A model generated the notes under the pieces. The model was given only the letters and a program-made list of their open reading frames with translations. It did no database searches and had not been told where the DNA came from. A DNA stretch of 51,088 nt from UMGS1387 sp045539625 (GTDB taxonomy: Bacteria > Bacillota > Clostridia > Oscillospirales > CAG-382). The position numbers and the translations under genes were made by a program. Location: positions 1 to 51,088 of the forward strand of contig JAZQFS010000087.1 of assembly GCA_045539625.1 (NCBI GenBank), written 5' to 3'. Positions 25,167 to 33,803 of this stretch are shown in pieces; within the stretch, counting starts at the first letter, position 1; each line of letters begins with the position of its first letter.

Positions 25167-26048
25167 ATGAGAGATAATACCATTACAAGAGCCATGACAC
25201 GCTGCGGAAGTGCAAGAATAATCATTATCAATTCCAAAGCCATGGTAAATGATGCAATAAAAATCCATAACCTGTCGCCAACAGCCGCGGCGGCTTTGGG
25301 AAGAACCCTGACAGGAACAAGTATGACAGGTATAATGCTAAAGGATAAGGATGATACCGTAACCGTAACCTTTAACGGAGACGGCGTTTGCGGAAAAATC
25401 CTTGCCGTTTCCGATTACTACGGAAATACCAAGGGCTTTGTTCAGTATCCCCAGGCAGATTTACCTCTTAATTCCAAAGGCAAGCTTGACGTTGCGGGTG
25501 CTGTCGGCAAGGGAACGATGAGCGTTGTTAAGGATATGGGTAAGGGCGAGCCGTATTGCGGACTTGTGCCCATAGTTTCAGGGGAAATTGCCGAGGACTT
25601 TACTCAGTATTTTGCAACCAGCGAGCAGACACCCACTGTGTGTGCCCTCGGTGTGCTTATAGGAAATGACTATAAATGTAAGTCTGCGGGCGGATTTATG
25701 ATTCAGCTTCTGCCAGGTACGGACGATGCGTTTATTGATAAGCTTGAAGCAAGACTTCCGCTGATTCCTCCTGTATCGCATATGTTTTCAAGCGGAAAGA
25801 CGAATGAAGAATACATCAAGGATATCTTGGGGGATATTGAGTTTGATATTTTCGACGAGGCTGATGTTTCTTACCATTGTGACTGCACAAGACAGAGGGT
25901 GGAAAAAGCGGTTATGAGCGTGGGTAAGGACGAGCTTGAATCAATGGTCAATGAGGGCAAGGATATAGAGGTTACCTGCCAGTTCTGCGATAAGATTTAT
26001 AAGTTTACACCCGAGCAGCTTGAAAAAATGGCGAAAGGCATAAAATAA
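25167..26048 (+). CDS. hslO: Hsp33 redox-regulated chaperone
   Basis: Hsp33 is a holdase activated by oxidation and unfolding, protecting cytosolic proteins under oxidative heat stress. The 293-residue protein matches the usual length. The C-terminal redox switch is seen as CDC (Cys238, Cys240) and CQFC (Cys271, Cys274), the four zinc ligands. The N-terminal part has RAMTRCGSARIIIINS and LGRTLTGTSMTG, typical of the family. GGAG lies upstream of the ATG. The next gene starts 1 nt after its stop. Confidence 0.93.
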   Translation: MRDNTITRAMTRCGSARIIIINSKAMVNDAIKIHNLSPTAAAALGRTLTGTSMTGIMLKDKDDTVTVTFNGDGVCGKILAVSDYYGNTKGFVQYPQADLPLNSKGKLDVAGAVGKGTMSVVKDMGKGEPYCGLVPIVSGEIAEDFTQYFATSEQTPTVCALGVLIGNDYKCKSAGGFMIQLLPGTDDAFIDKLEARLPLIPPVSHMFSSGKTNEEYIKDILGDIEFDIFDEADVSYHCDCTRQRVEKAVMSVGKDELESMVNEGKDIEVTCQFCDKIYKFTPEQLEKMAKGIK

Positions 26049-26049
26049 T

Positions 26050-27468
26050 ATGGCACAAATTGTTGAAAATACAGCTTCAGCCGAGGTTATACAGAAGTAT
26101 ACCGATAGGGCAAAGACCTTGATTTCTGAAATTGCCGAAGAAAAAGGTGAAAGGCTTTTTGTGTATATAGCTACCTTCGGATGTCAGCAAAATGAGGCAG
26201 ACAGCGAAAGGTTGTTGGGTACTGCACGTGCTCTCGGCTATGAAAAAACGGATAATGCCGAAAAAGCCGACCTTATAATCTTCAATACCTGTGCGGTAAG
26301 AGAACACGCAGAGCTTAAGGCTCTTTCCAAAACAGGACAGCTCAAGCACCTGAAGCAGAAGAATAAAAGATTGCTTGTCGGGCTTTGGGGCTGTATGGTG
26401 AGCAAAGAGGACAGGGTGGAGGAAATAAAGCATAAGTACCCTTATGTTGACTTTGTTGCAGGAACAAATATGCTGCACAGACTCCCCGAAATACTATGCG
26501 ATGTAATAATAAACCGCAGACGCCGCTTTTATGTGGATGATAAGGATTATCCCACCGTTGAGGGAGTGCCTGTTGAAAGACAAAACGATATAAAGGCGTA
26601 TGTTTCAATAATGTACGGCTGTAATAATTTCTGCACCTACTGTATTGTGCCATATGTTCGAGGCAGAGAAAGAAGCAGAAAAAAAGAGGATATACTTAAG
26701 GAAGTAAGACAGCTTGTAAATGACGGCTATAAAGAAATAACTCTTCTCGGTCAGAACGTAAATTCCTATGGCAGAGGTCTTGAAGAAGAAACGGATTTTG
26801 CAATACTTGTTGATGAAATCTGTAAAATAGACGGTGATTTTACATTGAGGTTTATGACAAGCCACCCAAAGGATGTTTCCGATAAGCTTATAGACGTAAT
26901 TGCAAAAAATCCCAAGGTTGAAAGACATTTCCATCTGCCCGTACAGTCGGGAAGCAGTAATATTTTAAAGGCAATGAACAGAAAATATGACAGAGAAAAG
27001 TATCTTGCAACCGTAGAAATATTAAGAAGTGCCGTTCCCGATATACTTCTTACCACCGATATAATCGTGGGCTTTCCCGGTGAAACGGAAGAGGATTTTC
27101 TCGAGACGCTCAGCCTTGTAGAAAATGTGAAGTTTGACGGAGTTTTTTCGTTTATCTATTCAAAACGCCCCGGCACACCTGCTTCCACCTATGAAGACTG
27201 TGCAAGCGATGAAGAAAAACAGGACAGAATGGCAAGACTTTTGAGGCTTCACAGAGAAAACATCACGGCGATTAACTCTCGGTATGTAGGAAAAACGGTG
27301 CGTGTGCTGTGTGAAGAAAAAAAGGCGTCTGACGGCACTTACGGCGGAAAAACAAGCTCTTTTAAGCTTGTACGCTTTGAAAGTGAAAAAGACGATTTGT
27401 ACGGAAAATATGTTGATGTAAAAATAGAAAAATACAGCGAGAGTATGCTGTACGGAAAGGAAATTTAA
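26050..27468 (+). CDS. miaB: tRNA-2-methylthio-N6-dimethylallyladenosine synthase
   Basis: This radical-SAM methylthiotransferase modifies A37 of tRNAs that read UNN codons. The 472-residue protein has an N-terminal UPF0004 domain with Cys45 (TFGCQQNEADSE), Cys81 and Cys115 holding the auxiliary 4Fe-4S cluster. The radical-SAM CxxxCxxC is Cys191, Cys195 and Cys198 (CNNFCTYC), and a C-terminal TRAM domain follows (about 400-470). It abuts hslO and the YlbF-like gene, each with 1 nt between, and is thus in one operon. The order miaB, YlbF-family gene, mutS recalls the B. subtilis ymcB-ymcA-(cotE)-mutS neighbourhood. Confidence 0.95.
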   Translation: MAQIVENTASAEVIQKYTDRAKTLISEIAEEKGERLFVYIATFGCQQNEADSERLLGTARALGYEKTDNAEKADLIIFNTCAVREHAELKALSKTGQLKHLKQKNKRLLVGLWGCMVSKEDRVEEIKHKYPYVDFVAGTNMLHRLPEILCDVIINRRRRFYVDDKDYPTVEGVPVERQNDIKAYVSIMYGCNNFCTYCIVPYVRGRERSRKKEDILKEVRQLVNDGYKEITLLGQNVNSYGRGLEEETDFAILVDEICKIDGDFTLRFMTSHPKDVSDKLIDVIAKNPKVERHFHLPVQSGSSNILKAMNRKYDREKYLATVEILRSAVPDILLTTDIIVGFPGETEEDFLETLSLVENVKFDGVFSFIYSKRPGTPASTYEDCASDEEKQDRMARLLRLHRENITAINSRYVGKTVRVLCEEKKASDGTYGGKTSSFKLVRFESEKDDLYGKYVDVKIEKYSESMLYGKEI

Positions 27469-27469
27469 A

Positions 27470-27916
27470 ATGGAACTTATTGAACTTGCAAGAGCTCTCG
27501 GCGAAAAGCTTGCCGAAAGCGAACAGTATAAAAGATTTTGCGAAACACGTGATGTGTGTAAGGCAAACGGCGAGCTTAAAAAGAAGCTTGACGAATTTAA
27601 GGTGCAGAAAAAGGTTTTTGAAATAGAAAGCGAAAAGGAAGAAAAGGACGAAAATCTTCTTGACGCCATAAATGCCAGAATGGAAACCTTGTATGCCGAA
27701 ATCACACAGCACCCCGAAATGAAAGCATATACACAGGCAGAGGAAGCACTTAATGTTCTTATGTCTGCAATCAATATGACCATCACCTCATATATCAGCC
27801 CCGAAAACCTCACAAGCGGCGAAGAAGAGTACGGTAACTATGAGGACTGCGATGAGGAGGGCGGCACAACAGGCGGCTGTACGCATAATTGCAGTACCTG
27901 TAAGGGCTGTCACTAA
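27470..27916 (+). CDS. YlbF/YmcA-family regulator with Cys-rich tail
   Basis: The 148-residue protein has an N-terminal helical YlbF-family domain (about 1-110: LARALGEKLAESEQYKRF, then long charged helices). It ends in an acidic linker and a cysteine cluster, CTHNCSTCKGCH. In B. subtilis, YlbF, YmcA and YaaT form a complex that affects RNase Y action and carries Fe-S clusters. The tail here could hold such a cluster. The gene lies between miaB and mutS. The exact paralogue (YlbF or YmcA) cannot be assigned. Confidence 0.85.
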   Translation: MELIELARALGEKLAESEQYKRFCETRDVCKANGELKKKLDEFKVQKKVFEIESEKEEKDENLLDAINARMETLYAEITQHPEMKAYTQAEEALNVLMSAINMTITSYISPENLTSGEEEYGNYEDCDEEGGTTGGCTHNCSTCKGCH

Positions 27917-27953
27917 AAGCAAATCAGTTTTTTAGATAAGGATAGGTAAAAAT

Positions 27954-30557
27954 ATGCCATATACGCCAATGATGCTTCAGTATCTTGAAGTAAAAGAGCA
28001 GTATAAAAACGAAATACTTTTCTATCGCCTTGGCGACTTTTACGAAATGTTCTTTGAGGACGCAAAAATCGTATCAAAGGAGCTTGAGCTTACACTCACG
28101 GGTAAAAGCTGCGGTATGGAGGAAAGAGCACCCATGTGCGGTGTTCCTTACCATAGCGCCGAAACCTATATTGCAAGACTTGTGAAAAAAGGCTATACGG
28201 TAGTTGTTTGCGAGCAGGCGGAGGATCCTGCAACGGCAAAGGGACTTGTAAAGCGTGAGGTATCAAGGGTAATCACACCGGGTACCGTAACAGAAAGCAC
28301 CATGCTGCAAGAGGGAAGAAATAACTATCTTTGCTCTATGTATATATCGGGCTCTGTGTGCGGACTTTGCTTTGCAGATGTGTCCACGGCGAAGATTTTC
28401 GTAACGCAGATAAGCGACGGCGAAATCAATAAAAGAGTAATTAATGAGCTTGCAACCTACTGTCCCAGTGAAATTATCACCAATGCCGACAGAGACGGTG
28501 TAAAGGAGATTTATTCCTATGTTTCCGAACGTCTCGGTGCAGTATTCAATGACAGAGCGGCATCACTTTACAGAGCGGGAGCTTATCAGAGAGTAAGCGA
28601 GCATTTCGGACGTGATGAGCTTGATAAATCCTTCCTCAATGAAAACTCCGCAGGCGTTGATGCAATCGGTGCACTGCTTTTGTATATTGCCGAAACCCAG
28701 AAGGTAGACCTGTCCTATCTAAATAAAATCACAAGCTATGAGTCAAACGCATATCTTGGTATTGACGTAAACTCAAGACGAAACCTTGAGCTTTGCGAAA
28801 CCATGCGTACCCGTGAAAAGAGAGGAACGCTTCTTTGGGTGCTTGATAAAACAAAGACGGCAATGGGTGCAAGACTTTTGCGTAAGTGGATAGAAATGCC
28901 CCTTGTCAACTGTAATGAAATTGAAAGAAGACAAAAGGCAGTAAGCGAGCTTTACGATAACTTTATTGTTAAAGAAGAGCTCCAACATCTTCTTTCCGAA
29001 ATCGGTGACCTTGAACGCCTTATGACAAGAGTTGTTTACAATACAACCAACGGTAAGGATATGAAGGCAATTGAAAACTCGGTTAAGGTGCTGCCTCAGA
29101 TAAAAGAGCAGATAAGCTCATTTAAAAGTCCGGAGCTTCGTGAAATGTTCTCGTCACTTGATACACTTGACGATATAGGCGACTATATTGCAAAGGCAAT
29201 TAAGGAGGAGCCGCCTTTTTCCGTCAGAGAGGGCGAGTTTATAAAAGACGGTTTTTCCGAGGAAGTAGACGAGCTTCGTTCAATGATGCGTGACGGTCAC
29301 TCGTGGATGACGAAAATCGAAACAAGCGAAAAGGAGCTTACGGGAATAAAGAACCTGAAGGTTGGATATAACAGAGTTTTCGGTTACTATATTGAAGTTA
29401 CCAACTCCTTTAAAGACCTTGTTCCCGACAGATACGTCAGAAAGCAGACGCTTACAGGTGCCGAGCGATATATAACACAAGAGCTTAAGGAAATGGAAAC
29501 CAAGGTGCTTGGTGCAAAGGAAAGACTTGTTGCACTTGAGTATGAGCTTTTCCAAAGACTGCGTGAATATGTGGCAGACAATCTTAACAGAGTCCAGAAG
29601 TCGGCTGTTGCATTGGCAAAGCTTGATGTTTATGTATCTCTTGCAGACGTTGCAAAGAAGAATAACTATACCTGCCCCGAGGTTGATGCTTCTGATGTAA
29701 TTGACCTTGTAGATGCTAGACACCCTGTTGTTGAAAACTTTATGAAAAATGAGATGTTCGTGCCAAATGATGTGCATTTCGATGAGAATACCAGACTTAT
29801 TCTCATAACAGGTCCCAATATGGCGGGTAAATCCACCTATATGAGACAGACGGCGCTTATTGTGATAATGGCACAGATAGGCTCTTTTGTACCTGCGAGA
29901 AGTGCAAGAATAGGTATAGTTGATAAGGTGTTCACAAGAATAGGTGCTTCCGATGACCTTGCACAGGGACAGTCAACCTTTATGCTTGAAATGAGCGAAT
30001 GTGCATACATACTGCAGAATGCCACACGTAAGAGTTTGATTATCTATGACGAAATAGGCAGAGGTACATCAACCTATGACGGTATGAGCATTGCAAGAGC
30101 AATTGTCGAGTATACGGTAAGTAAAAAGCTGTATGCAAAAACAATGTTCGCAACCCATTATCACGAGCTGACAGAGCTTAGTGAAATATGTAAGGGCGTG
30201 GCAAATTTCAATATCGTTGCAAAAAAACGGGGAGATGACTTAATATTCCTGCGTAAGATAGTGCAGGGTGCTGCCGACAGAAGCTACGGTATAGAGGTAG
30301 CAAAGCTTGCAGGCGTGCCTAAATCCATAGTAAACAGAGCAAACGAAATCTTGGGCGAAATCGAGCAAAAGCATAATGTGACTCCTGTTGCTTCCCAAAT
30401 GCCGAAGGAATCGGATAACGATATGCTCACACTCAGCCTCGATACACTTGCAAGCGACGAGGTTGTGGACAGAATCAAAAAGCTTGATATCAATACCTTA
30501 ACACCTATTGAGGCGCTGACAACACTTTATGAGCTTCATAAGATGCTTAAGGAATGA
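27954..30557 (+). CDS. mutS: DNA mismatch repair protein MutS
   Basis: The 867-residue protein recognises mismatches and drives repair through its ATPase. The N terminus has the mismatch-contact FYEMF motif (GDFYEMFFEDA). The ATPase has Walker A GPNMAGKST at about 620-628 and the Walker B region DEIGRGTSTYDG. The C terminus ends with a helical MutS dimerisation segment. AAGGATAGG precedes the ATG. MutL is not next to it; a structured leader and mgtE follow instead. Confidence 0.97.
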   Translation: MPYTPMMLQYLEVKEQYKNEILFYRLGDFYEMFFEDAKIVSKELELTLTGKSCGMEERAPMCGVPYHSAETYIARLVKKGYTVVVCEQAEDPATAKGLVKREVSRVITPGTVTESTMLQEGRNNYLCSMYISGSVCGLCFADVSTAKIFVTQISDGEINKRVINELATYCPSEIITNADRDGVKEIYSYVSERLGAVFNDRAASLYRAGAYQRVSEHFGRDELDKSFLNENSAGVDAIGALLLYIAETQKVDLSYLNKITSYESNAYLGIDVNSRRNLELCETMRTREKRGTLLWVLDKTKTAMGARLLRKWIEMPLVNCNEIERRQKAVSELYDNFIVKEELQHLLSEIGDLERLMTRVVYNTTNGKDMKAIENSVKVLPQIKEQISSFKSPELREMFSSLDTLDDIGDYIAKAIKEEPPFSVREGEFIKDGFSEEVDELRSMMRDGHSWMTKIETSEKELTGIKNLKVGYNRVFGYYIEVTNSFKDLVPDRYVRKQTLTGAERYITQELKEMETKVLGAKERLVALEYELFQRLREYVADNLNRVQKSAVALAKLDVYVSLADVAKKNNYTCPEVDASDVIDLVDARHPVVENFMKNEMFVPNDVHFDENTRLILITGPNMAGKSTYMRQTALIVIMAQIGSFVPARSARIGIVDKVFTRIGASDDLAQGQSTFMLEMSECAYILQNATRKSLIIYDEIGRGTSTYDGMSIARAIVEYTVSKKLYAKTMFATHYHELTELSEICKGVANFNIVAKKRGDDLIFLRKIVQGAADRSYGIEVAKLAGVPKSIVNRANEILGEIEQKHNVTPVASQMPKESDNDMLTLSLDTLASDEVVDRIKKLDINTLTPIEALTTLYELHKMLKE

Positions 30558-30579
30558 TATAATAATTAAATTTTAAAGG

Positions 30580-30673
30580 AGGCGAGCTTAAATGACAGGC
30601 GACGGGCGAGGGTGCAGTGAAAATTACATAAACGCCGTATTGGTGCGTCAGGAATAAGCTTGCCTTGTTTTTT
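30580..30673 (+). ncRNA. Candidate structured leader RNA of mgtE
   Basis: AGGCGAGCTTA (30580-30590) pairs with TAAGCTTGCCT (30655-30665), eleven pairs with one G-U, enclosing about 64 nt with internal pairing. TGAC (30593-30596) can pair with GTCA, GGCG with CGCC, and a small GTGA/TTAC hairpin is possible. The 3' arm is followed by TGTTTTTT (30666-30673), so the whole may act as a terminator. The conserved core of the M-box magnesium riboswitch, common before mgtE, was not found. It is an unassigned cis-regulatory RNA candidate. Confidence 0.55.
30592..30657 (+). CDS. Possible 21-codon leader peptide before mgtE
   Basis: An ATG with a very strong AAAGGAGG site 9 nt upstream opens a 21-codon frame (starts MTGDGRGC, ends VLVRQE). 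Its stop codon lies in the 3' arm of the 11-bp stem. Translation would disrupt that stem, so it could work as a leader peptide controlling mgtE. It may equally be chance within a structured RNA. Confidence 0.4.
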   Translation: MTGDGRGCSENYINAVLVRQE

Positions 30674-30683
30674 ACGTGTTTAG

Positions 30684-30736
30684 ACGGCGAAAAGTAAAAT
30701 AGCCGTATCCTTACTGAAACATTTGCTGTAAGGAGG
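30684..30736 (+). promoter_or_regulatory. Stem overlapping the mgtE ribosome site
   Basis: CCTTAC (30709-30714) can pair with GTAAGG (30728-30733), which overlaps the AAGGAGG ribosome site (30730-30736). Just upstream, ACGGC (30684-30688) pairs with GCCGT (30702-30706). GCCGTAT also occurs inside the upstream structured element near 30634, so alternative pairings are possible. The layout suggests translational control of mgtE. Confidence 0.5.
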
Positions 30737-30744
30737 AAAAGAAA

Positions 30745-32115
30745 ATGCGTGAAAACTACATTGATTTTGAAAACGAAATGAACAATTTGCTCTCTAAGCA
30801 TAATTTTGCCGAAATAAGAGAGCTTATGAATGAAACACCGCCTGCCGATGCTGCAGAATACCTTGAAAATCAGCCTGTTGTAACGGTGCTGAAGCTTATG
30901 AAGGTGCTGCCAAAGGATTTGATGGCGGATGTGTTCAGCTATTTTGAGCCTGAAAGACAGGAGGATATTTTTAAAAATGCCTCCGATGAAGAAATAGCAG
31001 CCTTGCTTGAAGAACTTAGCACAGACGATGCGGCGGATGCTCTGTCGGAAATGCCGGCAAACTTTGTAAAGAGGATTCTCAAAAATGCCGATGCCGAAAC
31101 AAGAGGAAGAATAAACAGCTTTCTCAACTATTCCGAGGATAGCGTGGGAAGCATTATGACAAGCGAGTATACCAGCCTCAGAGCCGCAATGACGGTGGGT
31201 GAGGCGATAGAGTATATAAGACGTGTCGCCCCCGAAAAGGAAACTGTATATACCTGTTACGTTCTTGGTGAAAGACGTGCACTTATCGGCGTAATAGAGC
31301 TTCGTGAAATTCTGTCCTGCCGTGACGATTTTGAAATTATCGATAACCTGATGGAAACCAATATCATCAAGGTTTGTACCTCAGATGACAGAACGGAAGC
31401 GGCAAGACTTACAAAAAAGTATGACCTTAATGCACTTCCTGTTGTTGACAGCGAAGAAAAGCTTGTGGGAATTGTTACCGTCGATGACGTTGTGGACGTT
31501 ATCGAAGAAGAAGCAACCAAGGATATTGAGCAGATGGCGGCTATTGCCCACGTTGAAACTCCTTACCTTAAAACAAGCGTTTTTTCACTTGTAAAGGCAA
31601 GAATTCCGTGGCTTCTTGTGCTGATGCTTGCGGGTATGCTCAACGGCGTAATCTTGGGTGAATATGAAGCGGCAATTGCAGCTCTTCCAATTTTTGTTAC
31701 CTTTATGCCGATGCTTACGGGTACAGGCGGTAACTCAGGATCTCAGACAACGGCAACCGTTATACGTGCAATGAGCCTTGATGAGCTGCGGCTTCGTGAC
31801 TCTCTTCGTGTTATGTGGAAGGAAATAAGAGTGGCGATTATAATAGGGCTTGTGTTCGGCGTTCTCAATTTTGCAAGAATTTACTTTTTCACCAATGAGC
31901 CCGACAGAGTAATGATAGGACTTGTGCTTGGAATATCTATGATTTTCACAATTCTTATGGCAAAGTCCCTGGGTGCTGTGCTTCCGCTTCTTGCGAAGAG
32001 AATAAAGCTTGACCCTGCAGTTGTGGCGTCTCCCATGATTACCACAATTGTTGATGCTGTCAGCCTTGTGTTCTATTTTAATCTTGCAATGACTATGCTT
32101 TCTCATAGATTGTAA
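30745..32115 (+). CDS. mgtE: Magnesium transporter MgtE
   Basis: This is a Mg2+ channel/transporter of the inner membrane gated by cytosolic Mg2+. The 456-residue protein has an N-terminal helical MgtE_N domain (about 20-125), two CBS domains (about 135-255: SIMTSEYTSLRAAMT, and LPVVDSEEKLVGIVTVDDVVDVI), and five membrane helices (about 285-455). The pore motif region PMLTGTGGNSGSQ is present. TAAGGAGG precedes the ATG. It has a long structured leader, consistent with metal-responsive control. Confidence 0.95.
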   Translation: MRENYIDFENEMNNLLSKHNFAEIRELMNETPPADAAEYLENQPVVTVLKLMKVLPKDLMADVFSYFEPERQEDIFKNASDEEIAALLEELSTDDAADALSEMPANFVKRILKNADAETRGRINSFLNYSEDSVGSIMTSEYTSLRAAMTVGEAIEYIRRVAPEKETVYTCYVLGERRALIGVIELREILSCRDDFEIIDNLMETNIIKVCTSDDRTEAARLTKKYDLNALPVVDSEEKLVGIVTVDDVVDVIEEEATKDIEQMAAIAHVETPYLKTSVFSLVKARIPWLLVLMLAGMLNGVILGEYEAAIAALPIFVTFMPMLTGTGGNSGSQTTATVIRAMSLDELRLRDSLRVMWKEIRVAIIIGLVFGVLNFARIYFFTNEPDRVMIGLVLGISMIFTILMAKSLGAVLPLLAKRIKLDPAVVASPMITTIVDAVSLVFYFNLAMTMLSHRL

Positions 32116-32160
32116 TTTAACACATAGCAGTGTAACCTAACATTTTTAAGGAATGATTTT

Positions 32161-33060
32161 ATGATTAAACCAACCTTGAATAAAGCCTTGAAGGAGCTTT
32201 CGGGTATGAAGACGGGCGGCTGTGCAAAAGAAGCATATTTTCCCGAGAATATGGAAGAAATGCTTGGTGTTGTACAAGAGCTTTCAAAGAATGATTCAAA
32301 ATTCACCGTGCTTGGTAATATGACAAATGTTCTTATTCCCGACAGCGGTATGAATGTTCCCGTAATTATCACGACGGGAATGAAGAAAACTCATGTGTCC
32401 GATAACGGCGATGATACCGTTAGCGTTTATGCAGAGTGCGGAGTGTCCTTTACAAAGCTTGCTTTTGAAATGTGTAAGGCGGGTTTTTCGGGGCTTGAAT
32501 TTGCATACGGTATTCCCGGTACCGTGGGCGGTGCGGTTTATATGAATGCAGGCGCTTACGGCGGTGAGGCAAAGGACGTGATTTCAAAGGTTTATGCATG
32601 CGATAAAAACGGTGATACCTTTGAGTTTACAAATGAAGAATGTAGTTTTGATTACAGACACAGCGTGTTTTCCGATAACGGAATGGTGATTCTCGGTGCA
32701 GAGTTTGTTCTCACAAAGGCTGATGCTGAAAAAAGCCTTAGTGCTGCCAGAGAAATAATGCAGAAAAGAATAGATAAACAGCCGCTTGAATATCCGTCCT
32801 GCGGCAGTACCTTCAAAAGACCTGAGGGCTATTTTGCGGGAAAGCTTATTCAGGACAGCGGACTTATGGGATATTGTGTGGGCGGAGCACAGGTGTCGCA
32901 AAAGCACGCAGGCTTTGTGATAAATAAGGAAGATGCCACAACAGATGACGTTTTGGCTCTGATGAGATACGTGCGTAAAACCGTCTTTGAAAAATACGGT
33001 GTAACACTTGAAGAAGAAATAAAACTGCTTGACGAAAACGGAGAAGTCTTTAAGCTATGA
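32161..33060 (+). CDS. murB: UDP-N-acetylenolpyruvoylglucosamine reductase
   Basis: This FAD enzyme uses NADPH to make UDP-MurNAc in the cytosolic phase of peptidoglycan synthesis. The 299-residue protein has the FAD-binding pattern LGNMTNVLIPD near residue 60 and GIPGTVGGAVYMNAGAYGGE near 118-137. The catalytic Ser lies in PSCGSTFKRPEG near 215-225, with the typical type II C terminus. Its stop overlaps the start of whiA in an ATGA junction, so the two are translationally coupled. Confidence 0.95.
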   Translation: MIKPTLNKALKELSGMKTGGCAKEAYFPENMEEMLGVVQELSKNDSKFTVLGNMTNVLIPDSGMNVPVIITTGMKKTHVSDNGDDTVSVYAECGVSFTKLAFEMCKAGFSGLEFAYGIPGTVGGAVYMNAGAYGGEAKDVISKVYACDKNGDTFEFTNEECSFDYRHSVFSDNGMVILGAEFVLTKADAEKSLSAAREIMQKRIDKQPLEYPSCGSTFKRPEGYFAGKLIQDSGLMGYCVGGAQVSQKHAGFVINKEDATTDDVLALMRYVRKTVFEKYGVTLEEEIKLLDENGEVFKL

Positions 33061-33764
33061 CGGAAAAATCAAAACAGACCTTTACGGCGGAAGTAAAGCA
33101 GCATCTGTCGGGAATCAAAGAGAAAAAATGCTGTAAGAAGGCAAATGAGTTCTCGAAAGTTTTTTATGAAGAAGATATAGTTCTTGACAGATCACTGTTT
33201 AAATGTCCCGAGTGCAGAAGTGCATTTTTGAGAGGTCTTTTCATAAGATGTGCAAGTGTCAATGCACCCGATAAAAGCAACCATCTTGAATTTAAGCTTA
33301 CAAATGAAATGGATTCTGATGAGCTGACAATACTTTTGCGTGAATGCGGCTTTGAAGCAAAGGTGTCAAAAAGACGTAATACATATATTGTCTACTTTAA
33401 GGACGGGGAGACTATATTCCAGCTTCTTTCCGTTATGGGTGCACAGAAATATGCCTTTGATTTTCTCAATACCATAATAGAAAAGCAGATAAGAAATGAC
33501 GTAAACAGAGTGCAGAATTGCGAGCTTGCCAATATGCAGAAAACGGCAAGTGCATCTCAACGGGTTATGGAAGCCATAAAAGAGCTTGAGAAGGACGGAA
33601 ATTTCGACAGCCTTCCAGAAAAGCTTCACTATACCGCAACTCTCAGACGTGATAATCCCGATTTGTCTCTTAATGACCTTGCGGCAATCCATGAGCCGCC
33701 AATAACAAAATCCTGCGTAAATCATAGACTTGATAAAATTGTAAAAACAGCTTTCGGAGAGTAA
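33057..33764 (+). CDS. whiA: Short WhiA-type protein lacking one LAGLIDADG repeat
   Basis: WhiA is a DNA-binding protein linked to sporulation or cell division in Gram-positives. This copy has 235 residues, while the family is usually about 300-325. It keeps the N-terminal SFxxEVKxxL-like start (FTAEVKQHL, CCKKA), then goes straight to the second LAGLIDADG-like repeat (CPECRSAFLRGLFIRCASVN, about 52-130). The C-terminal helix-turn-helix region follows (NDVNRVQNCELANMQKT to PPITKSCVNHRLDKI, about 150-230). The first repeat, about 80 residues, appears to be missing. The common neighbours rapZ and yvcK are also absent between murB and whiA. Confidence 0.85.
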   Translation: MTEKSKQTFTAEVKQHLSGIKEKKCCKKANEFSKVFYEEDIVLDRSLFKCPECRSAFLRGLFIRCASVNAPDKSNHLEFKLTNEMDSDELTILLRECGFEAKVSKRRNTYIVYFKDGETIFQLLSVMGAQKYAFDFLNTIIEKQIRNDVNRVQNCELANMQKTASASQRVMEAIKELEKDGNFDSLPEKLHYTATLRRDNPDLSLNDLAAIHEPPITKSCVNHRLDKIVKTAFGE

Positions 33765-33803
33765 ACCCGAATAATTGAAAGATTTGAAAAAAGAGGTGAG
33801 AAT

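Noticed and set aside
27160..27813. Long minus-strand frame of 217 codons opposite miaB and the YlbF-like gene
   Set aside because: It is fully antisense to two well-supported genes, lacks a ribosome site and encodes a low-complexity Ser/Phe-rich product typical of a shadow frame.
30558..30744. M-box magnesium riboswitch before mgtE
   Set aside because: The element is structured, but I could not find the conserved M-box core sequences; it is kept only as an unassigned leader.
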